From Thermoflexus sp. (lineage in GTDB: Bacteria > Chloroflexota > Anaerolineae > Thermoflexales > Thermoflexaceae), in assembly GCA_017743605.1 (NCBI GenBank), contig JAGHYO010000059.1, positions 1 to 11,315 of the forward strand: 11,315 nucleotides of DNA, read 5' to 3'. The position numbers and the translations under genes were made by a program. Shown here in pieces: positions 6,281 through 11,315 of the stretch. The first letter of the stretch is position 1; every line of letters begins with the position of its first letter. The notes beneath the pieces are model-generated. The model saw nothing but the letters and a program-made list of their open reading frames with translations. It was not told the origin of the DNA and ran no database searches.

Positions 6281-6994
6281 ATGGCCGTTCTGGAGCTGAG
6301 AGACGTCCACACCTATTACGGACACATCCACGCCATCAAGGGCATCTCGTTTAAGGTGGAGCAAAGAGAGATCGTTGCCCTCATCGGGGCCAATGGCGCT
6401 GGAAAAAGCACCACGCTGCGTACCATCTCGGGACTGATCCGGGCCCGTCACGGCCAAGTGCTGCTCAACGGAGAGGATATCACGCGCCTGCCCCCCCATG
6501 AGATCGTGTCCCGGGGCGTCGGTCATGTCCCCGAGGGACGGCGGATCTTCCCCCAGCTCACGGTGTGGGAGAACCTGGAAATGGGGGCCTACACGGTGAA
6601 GGACCGTCAGGAGGTCGCCCAGCGGATGGAGTTCGCGTTCGCCATCTTCCCCCGGCTGAAGGAGCGCCTCCATCAAAAAGGGGGGACCCTCTCCGGCGGC
6701 GAGCAGCAGATGCTGGCCATCGCTCGGGCGCTGATGATGCGCCCCCGCATCCTGCTGATGGACGAGCCCTCCATGGGATTGGCCCCTATTCTAGTGGAAG
6801 GCATCTTTGAGGTGATTCAGCAGCTGAACGCCCAGGGCACGACGATCCTCCTGGTGGAACAGAACGCCCGCATGGCCTTAGAGGTGGCCCATCGCGGCTA
6901 TGTGCTGGAGACCGGGCGGATCGTCTTAGAGGGCACGGCCGAGGAGCTAAGGGGCAACCCGCAGGTCCAGGCCGCTTACCTGGGGATGCACTAG
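6281..6994 (+). CDS. livF: Branched-chain amino acid ABC transporter ATP-binding protein LivF
   Basis: This is the second ATPase of the Liv importer, 237 residues, the same length as E. coli LivF. Walker A is GANGAGKS (36-43), followed by GVGHVPEGRRIFPQLTVWENL, a LivF hallmark. The signature is LSGGEQQML, Walker B is ILLMDEPSMGLAP, and the switch region reads LLVEQNA, with Gln in place of the usual H-loop His; that substitution is normal for LivF. A TTG at 6266 in the same frame could add five residues (MGAEK), but the ATG at 6281 gives the canonical MAVLELRDV start with GGAG just upstream (6274-6277, short spacing). It is the last gene of the liv set, with the polar amino acid binding-protein gene 68 bases downstream on the same strand and no terminator seen between them. 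Confidence 0.95.
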   Translation: MAVLELRDVHTYYGHIHAIKGISFKVEQREIVALIGANGAGKSTTLRTISGLIRARHGQVLLNGEDITRLPPHEIVSRGVGHVPEGRRIFPQLTVWENLEMGAYTVKDRQEVAQRMEFAFAIFPRLKERLHQKGGTLSGGEQQMLAIARALMMRPRILLMDEPSMGLAPILVEGIFEVIQQLNAQGTTILLVEQNARMALEVAHRGYVLETGRIVLEGTAEELRGNPQVQAAYLGMH

Positions 6995-7062
6995 AGGCTG
7001 GAATCCTTGCCCCGGCTTCCGCGGCGGCTGCCCTGAAAGCCCAGATCAAAAGGGAGGAGACC

Positions 7063-7938
7063 ATGAGGCGCCTGCTGTGGGGGATCCTGATCGCCGCGTT
7101 GCTGGCGGCGGCGTGTCAGCCGGCCGCCACGCCTCAGCCGACTGTCACACCTCAGCCAACCGCCACCTCTCAGCCGACGGCCACGCCTCAGCCGGCCGCC
7201 ACGCCGACCCCGGCCCCTGGAGCCGGAGCGCAATTGCCCGACCTGGGGGGACGGGAGCTGAAGATCGCCAGCGACACCACCTACCCGCCTTTTGAGTTCG
7301 TCGACCCCAAGACCAACGAGCTCGTGGGCTTCGACGTCGATCTGGTCAACGAGCTCTGCAGGCTGCTCAACTGCAAGCCGATGATCGTCTCCACCGCTTG
7401 GGACGGAATCTTCGCCGGCTTGGAGCAGAAGCAGTTCGACTTGGCCGCCTCCGGCATTACCATCACGGAGGAGCGCAAGCAGAAGTTCGATTTCTCCGAC
7501 TCCTACCTCCGCTATGGCCAGGTGGTGCTGGTCCGGGCCGACGAGGAGCGGATCAGGGGCAAGGACGACCTCAAGGAAAAGATGGTGGGAGTCCAGATCG
7601 GGACCACCAATGAGGAGACGGCCAAGACGCTGGTGGCCGACGAGGCCAAGCAGCTCAAGCGCTACGATACGTTCGACCTGGCGGTACGGGCGCTGCTGGC
7701 CAAAGATGTGGACGCCGTGGTGATCGACAGCCCAGCGGCGGATGGCTTCATGGCCCAGAACCCGGGCCAGATGAAGATCGCCGGGGAGCCCTTCACCAGC
7801 GAGGACCTGGGGCTCTGCTTCCCGAAGGGCAGCGACCTGGTCGCTCCCTTCAACGCCGCCCTGAAGGTCCTGAAGGAGAACGGCACGCTGGACCGGCTGT
7901 ATCAGAAGTGGTTCAAGGAATATAAGCCGGGTCAGTAA
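7063..7938 (+). CDS. Polar amino acid ABC transporter, substrate-binding lipoprotein (SBP family 3)
   Basis: This is the receptor of a His/Gln/Arg/Glu-type amino acid importer, 291 residues. A lipoprotein signal ends in LAAAC (Cys18). Residues of about 20-52 are a Thr/Pro/Gln-rich linker built from 18-base repeats that tethers the domain to the membrane. The binding domain starts at RELKIASDTTYPPFEF, the family-3 signature, with GFDVDLVNELC next. Ligand-site residues typical of HisJ/GlnH are visible: Arg138 in TEERKQKFDFSDSY, which should bind the substrate carboxylate; GTTNEE; and Asp222 in DAVVIDSP, which should bind the amino group. GGGAGGAG lies five to six bases before ATG 7063. An intrinsic terminator follows 32 bases after the stop, and the permease gene lies beyond it. 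The exact amino acid bound is not determinable here. Confidence 0.93.
   Translation: MRRLLWGILIAALLAAACQPAATPQPTVTPQPTATSQPTATPQPAATPTPAPGAGAQLPDLGGRELKIASDTTYPPFEFVDPKTNELVGFDVDLVNELCRLLNCKPMIVSTAWDGIFAGLEQKQFDLAASGITITEERKQKFDFSDSYLRYGQVVLVRADEERIRGKDDLKEKMVGVQIGTTNEETAKTLVADEAKQLKRYDTFDLAVRALLAKDVDAVVIDSPAADGFMAQNPGQMKIAGEPFTSEDLGLCFPKGSDLVAPFNAALKVLKENGTLDRLYQKWFKEYKPGQ
7126..7215 (+). repeat. 18-base tandem repeat encoding the lipoprotein linker
   Basis: About five 18-base units, each starting at 7126, 7144, 7162, 7180 and 7198, encode (A/V)T(P/S)QP(T/A) repeats. Units 1 and 4 differ at only three positions, and the fifth is diverged. The period is a multiple of three, so copy-number change would keep the frame and only alter linker length. 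Confidence 0.85.
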
Positions 7939-7970
7939 GTGATCCTCGAAGAAGATGGAAGCTTCCGTTC

Positions 7971-8008
7971 GGATGGGTCGCGGGAACTTCTCGCGGCCCA
8001 TCCTTTTT
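7971..8008 (+). terminator. Intrinsic terminator after the polar amino acid binding-protein gene
   Basis: GGATGGGTCGCG (7971-7982) pairs with CGCGGCCCATCC (7992-8003) over 12 bp with one U-G pair, and the stem can extend inward by about three more. TTTTT (8004-8008) follows at once. This is a classical rho-independent terminator lying between the binding-protein gene and its permease. Confidence 0.88.
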
Positions 8009-8063
8009 CAGAGATCAGCAGTGTTCATTCAAGAATCTCCATCGGTGTCGCGCGAGATCTCTG
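8009..8063. repeat. 8-bp inverted repeat upstream of the permease gene
   Basis: CAGAGATC (8009-8016) and GATCTCTG (8056-8063) are perfect inverted copies 39 bases apart. They lie in the 109-base space between the terminator and the permease start, where a separate promoter would be needed if the terminator is efficient. I do not see a good -35/-10 pair there. Chance is a real possibility. Confidence 0.3.
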
Positions 8064-8117
8064 CAAGATGGGCGGAGATGAGCTCCGGCATCCCGAATGG
8101 TGGAAGGAGTGACGGCG

Positions 8118-8966
8118 ATGAAGGCTTTCATCGAACGACGGGCTCCCCTTTCCTCCCCGCGGCCGCCGCGACGATCCAGCCTGGACTGGCGGACGTGGCC
8201 ATGGTGGGCGGTGATGCTGGGGGCGTTTGGGTTGTGGACCGGGGTGGCGATCTTGAACTCCCCGGATTACCAGGCCACGGTTCGCTTCTTGGTCCGGGGC
8301 ATCCCGATCACCCTTCAGCTGACGGTGATCGCTTACGCCATCGCCCTGATCCTCGGGCTGATCGCCGGCTTAGGCCGGGTCTCCCGGAACGTGGTGTTCT
8401 ACAACCTGTCCACGCTCTACGTGGAGTTCATCCGCGGGGTTCCGCTCCTGGTGGTGCTGTTTTATGTGGCCTTTGTGGCTGCGCCACCGATGGGGGATGC
8501 CCTGATCCAGGCGGGCCAGGCGTGGGGGCTGCCCCCGCTGGCCGAACTCGGCCGCCTGATCCGCAGCGAGATGGGTCGGGCGGTGACCGGCTTGGCCATC
8601 GGCTACGGAGCCTACCTGGCTGAGGTGTATCGGGCGGGCATCGAGTCCATCCCCCGGGGTCAGATGGAGGCCGCTCGCAGCCTGGGGATGACCTACTGGC
8701 AGGCCATGCGCCTGGTCATCCTCCCCCAGGCGATCCGGAACGTGTTGCCCCCTCTGGGCAATGACTTCATCGCCATGTTGAAAGACACGGCCCTGGCCTC
8801 GGTGATCGCTGTGCCGGAGCTGATGTATGCAGGACGTCAGCGGGCGGCGGGCACCTTCCGGTATTTCGAGGTGTATAACACAGTGGCCCTGCTCTACCTG
8901 GTGATGACCCTGCTGCTCTCCCTGCTCGTCCGCTTCATGGAGCGGCGGACCGCGGTCCCCCGCTGA
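8118..8966 (+). CDS. Polar amino acid ABC transporter permease (HisM/GlnP family)
   Basis: This is an inner-membrane subunit of a polar amino acid importer, 282 residues, of the BPD_transp_1 fold. A basic, Pro-rich N-terminus and one hydrophobic segment (about 28-47) are followed by GIPITLQLTVIAYAIALILGLIAG, the start of the HEQRo three-helix permease domain, then YVEFIRGVPLLVVLFYVAF. GYGAYLAEVYRAGIESIPRGQ leads into the EAA loop EAARSLG (184-190), which docks the ATPase. LPPLGNDFIAMLKDTALASVI is a further family mark. The start is set by AAGGAG (8104-8109), eight bases before ATG 8118; an in-frame ATG at 8097 has no such site. The segment of about residues 115-150 is longer than in typical GlnP. 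The gene belongs with the binding protein upstream. No intact GlnQ/HisP-type ATPase gene follows, so the importer must use an ATPase encoded elsewhere. Confidence 0.93.
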   Translation: MKAFIERRAPLSSPRPPRRSSLDWRTWPWWAVMLGAFGLWTGVAILNSPDYQATVRFLVRGIPITLQLTVIAYAIALILGLIAGLGRVSRNVVFYNLSTLYVEFIRGVPLLVVLFYVAFVAAPPMGDALIQAGQAWGLPPLAELGRLIRSEMGRAVTGLAIGYGAYLAEVYRAGIESIPRGQMEAARSLGMTYWQAMRLVILPQAIRNVLPPLGNDFIAMLKDTALASVIAVPELMYAGRQRAAGTFRYFEVYNTVALLYLVMTLLLSLLVRFMERRTAVPR

Positions 8967-9140
8967 TCCCGGGGTTCCTCGCCGTCCGATAGGCATCGAG
9001 CCGTTTTATGAACTTATTCGGGGAAAAATCGCTTGCCACAATAATGGGGGTGGCTTAGTTTGGCTCATGGTCTGGAAGAACAACGGCGCCGAAGTTGCAG
9101 ATGCAGTCTGTGGGTCGATGTGGTGTTGTGCGGTTCTCAC
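8967..9140. other. Gene-free stretch before the ATPase relics
   Basis: No gene is supported here. It contains an AT-richer patch (about 9004-9046) that stands out from the GC-rich surroundings. Sequence of about 9060-9140 runs in frame into the dppD-like relic but shows no Walker A motif or other recognisable ATPase part, so the front half of that gene is missing or decayed beyond recognition. Confidence 0.5.
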
Positions 9141-9673
9141 GAAGCTGGGCGATGGGAGATGCTGACTCCTCACGAGCTCTCCGGGGGCATGGCCCGAGGC
9201 CCGGAACTGCTGATCACCGGCGAGCCCACCACCGCTCTGGATGTGACCATCCAGGCCCAGATCCTGGATCTGATGCGGGCGCTCCAGCCCCGTATGCGCA
9301 CCGCCATCATCCTCATCACGCCTGATATGGGCATCGTGGCGGAGATGTGCAATCAGGCGATCGGGTAGCGGTGATGTATGCGGGCCAGATCATTGGGAGA
9401 GCTGATGTGCGTACCATCTTCCCTAACCCCCAGCATCCCTACACACAGGGCTCCTGGGATCCATCCTGGTGATGGGTGTGGTCAAACCCTGCCCGGATGT
9501 GATCCCCGGGGCGGCGCCCGATCGGATCGATCCCCCCAGGTTGCCGTTTCGCGCCTTGTTGCCGGGCCCGCGTGGAGAACCAGGCCCTGCTCGGGAACAT
9601 CTGCATGGAGCAGATCCCCTCGCTCTTTCATACGGAGCCCAGATATCAGGTCCGTTTCAGGGTTTATGGATAG
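9141..9673 (+). pseudogene. dppD: Decayed oligopeptide/dipeptide ABC transporter ATPase (DppD/OppD-like), 3' half
   Basis: The C-terminal half of a peptide-transporter ATPase is readable only by changing frame. Frame one gives PHELSGGM (signature, to 9191), then ELLITGEPTTALDVTIQAQILDLM and ILITPDMGIVAEM. Frame two, from about 9359, gives DRVAVMYAGQIIGRA and FPNPQHPYTQG. Frame three, from about 9451, gives LLGSI and VIPGAAPDRIDPP. The second frame resumes near 9539 with GCRFAP and ends ICMEQIPSLFHTEP..RFRVYG at a TAG (9671-9673). About ten codons (RQRVMIA..-like) are deleted after the signature. The Walker B Asp is Gly (9219-9221) and the H-loop His is Pro (9321-9323). The Walker A half is absent. 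At least three frameshifts plus two catalytic substitutions make this a true relic and not a single sequencing error. Confidence 0.87.
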
Positions 9674-9726
9674 CGAACCCCGCCCAGGGCGTTTGGAGAG
9701 GATCTCTGGAACGGGGAGGACGACGG

Positions 9727-10721
9727 ATGACCATCGCTCAAGCACAGGTTCAACCCTGCACGGAAGTCTCGGCGGATCGGAATCTGATCCCAGTTTGACG
9801 GGAGTTGCTGCAACGCGTGGGGGCATGGGTGAAAGCCGCGGATGGGGTGAGCTTCCACATCCGCCGCGGTGAAACCCTAGGACCGGTCGGAGAGTCCGGC
9901 TGCGGGAAAACGATCGTCGGGCGGACGATCCTCCGCCGGATCGAGGCCACGTCCGGCGAGATCTACTTCGAGGGGAGGAACCTCTGCGCCCTCGCCCAAT
10001 CCGAACGGAAGGCTCCGCGATGAGACATGTAGATCATCTTTCAGGACCCCTATCCCTCCCGGGATCCCCACGTGCCCGTGCGGGCAAGCATCGCTGAGGG
10101 GCTTGCTGTCCACCGGATCGGAACGCCGAAAGGGCGCGCAAAGATGGTGATCGATCTCCTCCGCAAGGTAGGCCTAAAGGATTGCTGCGCCCGCCGACGT
10201 CCTCACGAGTTCTCGGGAGGCCAGCGCCAGCGCATCGTCATCGCCCGAGCCCTGGCCCCGCGCTCACAGTTCGTCGTCTGAGATGAACCGGTCTCCGCCC
10301 TGGACGTTTCCATCCAGGCCCAGATCATCAACCTCCTGAAAGAGCTCCATAAGGAGTTTCATCTCACCTATCTGTTCATCATCCATAACCTGAGCGTCAT
10401 CGAGCGCGTTAGCGACTGCATGGCGGTCAGGCATTTAGGGCAGATTGTGGAGCTGACCTCCCGGGAGAGGCTGTATCGGAATCCGCTTCATCCCTACACG
10501 CAGGCGCTGCTCTCCGCTGTCCCCATCCCGGATCCCACCCTCAAGCGGGAACGCATCCTATTGAAGGGGGATGTCCCCAGTCCGCTCAACCCGCCTTCCA
10601 GATGCTGTTTCCATCCTCGCTGCCCGGTTGCGACGGCTCACTGTGCTCGGGAGGAACCCCCTCCATGAACTTGGGGACTTCTCAGCAGGAGCACTGGGTG
10701 GCTTGCTGGCGGGTGGTGTGA
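9727..10721 (+). pseudogene. dppF: Decayed oligopeptide/dipeptide ABC transporter ATPase (DppF/OppF-like)
   Basis: This near full-length relic stays in one frame from ATG 9727 to 10668 but is cut by four in-frame stops: TGA 9796, TGA 10021, TAG 10030 and TGA 10279. Readable parts in order are LLQRVGAWVKAADGVSF, Walker A GESGCGKT (9889-9912), IIFQDPYPS, FSGGQRQR (10210-10233), DEPVSALDVSIQAQI directly after the last stop, LTYLFIIHNLSV, and HPYTQALLSAVPIPDP. The C-terminal zone includes GDVPSPLNPPSRC, FHPRCP and REEPP. The last residues (EHWVACWRVV, stop TGA 10719-10721) lie in another frame, so an indel occurred at about 10660-10690. A relic ribosome binding site, GGGGAGGA (9713-9720), is still spaced correctly. 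In a working importer this ATPase would pair with DppD; no peptide permease or binding-protein genes are in the window. Confidence 0.9.
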
Positions 10722-10751
10722 GCTCCGCCATGGGATTCCGACGCCGGAGCT
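10721..10751. other. Small stem-loop between convergent genes
   Basis: AGCTCCG (10721-10727) and CGGAGCT (10745-10751) pair over 7 bp with a 17-base loop, between the dppF-like relic (plus strand) and the LysM gene (minus strand), overlapping the last base of one stop codon and part of the other. The position suits a bidirectional terminator, but there is no T tract on either strand. Confidence 0.3.
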
Positions 10752-11280
10752 ACCGGACCTCGAACTCCAGCACCACTACCCCCTCCGGGTCTTCCAAAAC
10801 GCCTCGTTCGTCGGGTCGCCACACCGCTCTGTCGCGTCCCCAATAAAGATCCGTAGCTGTGTTCTCCCCCGCGCGGGTATGCACCGCCACCCGGCTGCCG
10901 GTCCATACGGTGAGGGCTGGGAAGATGAAGAGATTCCCCTCCTCATCCCGTAGCCGCCAGCCAGCCAGGCTGAGGGTCATCCCCTCGTTCGCCAGCACCA
11001 GCGTCTCCTGCTCCACATCCCCAACCCCGCGGATCTCCAGGACCCTCAGGCGGATCTCCCCAGCGGTCGACGCCGGAGGCGGCAACGGTGTCGGAGAGGG
11101 GGTGGCGGATGGCGCCGCTGGGAGCTCCCCCGGGATCCGCAGCACCTGCCCCGGATAGATGATCGTCTCCGGGTTCAGGCCGTTGGCCTGCAATAGGCTC
11201 TCCAGGGACACCCCATAGCGCGCAGCGATCCCGATCAGGGTGTCCCCGGGCTGGACGGTGTGTATCAACAGGGGGCGGGG
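10750..11280 (-). CDS. LysM and lamin-tail-domain protein (5' end missing)
   Basis: The last 176 codons of this gene are present; the 5' end is cut off by the contig end. The first recognisable part is one LysM domain (HTVQPGDTLIGIAARYGVSLESL.. to IIYPGQVLRIP), which binds N-acetylglucosamine-containing glycans such as peptidoglycan. A Pro/Thr/Ser linker follows (ATPSPTPLPPPAS), then a lamin tail domain (LTD) with SLAGWRLRDEEGN, FIFP, VAVHTRAGENTATDLYWG and AVWRPDE, ending at TAG (10752-10750). LTDs in bacteria are found in secreted or surface proteins; the role here is probably cell-surface attachment, by inference. An apparent start with residues MYKRQ is an artefact, because those codons are adapter sequence. 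A signal peptide, membrane anchor or further LysM repeats may lie in the missing part. It runs convergent to the dppF-like relic. Confidence 0.88.
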   Translation of the reverse strand, partial: PRPLLIHTVQPGDTLIGIAARYGVSLESLLQANGLNPETIIYPGQVLRIPGELPAAPSATPSPTPLPPPASTAGEIRLRVLEIRGVGDVEQETLVLANEGMTLSLAGWRLRDEEGNLFIFPALTVWTGSRVAVHTRAGENTATDLYWGRDRAVWRPDERGVLEDPEGVVVLEFEVR

Positions 11281-11315
11281 CTGTCTCTTATACACATCTG
11301 ACGCTGCCGACGACT
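11281..11315. other. Untrimmed Nextera transposase adapter (artefact)
   Basis: Bases 11281-11299 are the reverse complement of the Tn5 mosaic end used in Illumina Nextera libraries, and 11300-11313 continue into the Read 1 transposase adapter. Two more bases close the window. This is library-preparation sequence and not part of the genome. The genomic sequence therefore ends at 11280. Confidence 0.98.

Noticed and set aside
6991..8001. 336-codon minus-strand frame opposite the polar amino acid receptor gene
   Set aside because: It mirrors the receptor gene and its repeats (Arg/Gly-rich tract from the linker), and its start region lies in the terminator.
9033..9061. Promoter TTGCCA with a 17-base spacer in the AT-richer patch
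   Set aside because: The matching -10 would be TAGTTT, only three of six consensus bases; there is also no working gene downstream.
10279..10281. TGA read as selenocysteine just before DEPVSALDVS, where DppF proteins often have Cys
   Set aside because: Three other in-frame stops, one of them TAG, and a C-terminal frame break show general decay. No selenocysteine insertion element was recognised after the codon.
8967..10750. Insertion sequence or other mobile element as cause of the ATPase decay
   Set aside because: No transposase fragment, terminal inverted repeats or target duplication were seen; the lesions are scattered point changes and small deletions.
1..11280. CRISPR array, tRNA, rRNA, toxin-antitoxin or defence genes
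   Set aside because: No regularly spaced repeats, cloverleaf, rRNA-like tract or matching protein families were found on either strand.

Overview
The window is an 11.3 kb high-GC contig end from a bacterium, most likely a member of the Chloroflexota (Anaerolineae/Thermoflexia-like). The evidence is lipoprotein-type solute-binding proteins with Ala/Thr/Pro/Gln-rich linkers, and a LysM plus lamin-tail-domain protein of a kind common in that phylum. The taxonomic call is inference from protein style only; no rRNA or tRNA gene is present.

Layout. (1) 3-1080: the C-terminal half of a thioredoxin-reductase-like ferredoxin-NADP reductase, then a DUF1992 protein. (2) 1081-1400: a 320-base gap with a near-consensus sigma-70-type promoter inside a 10-bp inverted repeat, followed by a structured leader of about 150 nt. 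(3) 1401-6994: a complete branched-chain (hydrophobic) amino acid ABC importer in the order binding protein, LivH, LivM, LivG, LivF. A 16-bp hairpin separates the binding-protein gene from livH, and two mutually exclusive hairpins lie between livH and livM. (4) 7063-8966: binding protein and permease of a polar amino acid ABC importer, separated by an intrinsic terminator; its ATPase gene is not here. (5) 9141-10721: relics of two oligopeptide/dipeptide transporter ATPase genes (dppD-like and dppF-like), broken by deletions, frameshifts, four in-frame stops and lost catalytic residues. (6) 10750-11280, minus strand: the 3' part of a LysM/lamin-tail-domain gene. (7) 11281-11315: not genomic; this is untrimmed Nextera adapter.

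The working genes form an amino acid uptake region: two lipoprotein receptors outside the membrane, LivH/LivM and a HisM/GlnP-type permease in it, and LivG/LivF as cytoplasmic ATPases. In both importers a strong hairpin directly follows the binding-protein gene, which would favour more receptor than permease. I see no clearly new defence, mobile or biosynthetic system. The most interesting signals are regulatory (promoter with flanking inverted repeat, a leader with a decoy/anti-Shine-Dalgarno/Shine-Dalgarno trio, and intercistronic hairpins), plus the decayed ATPases beside an importer that lacks one.
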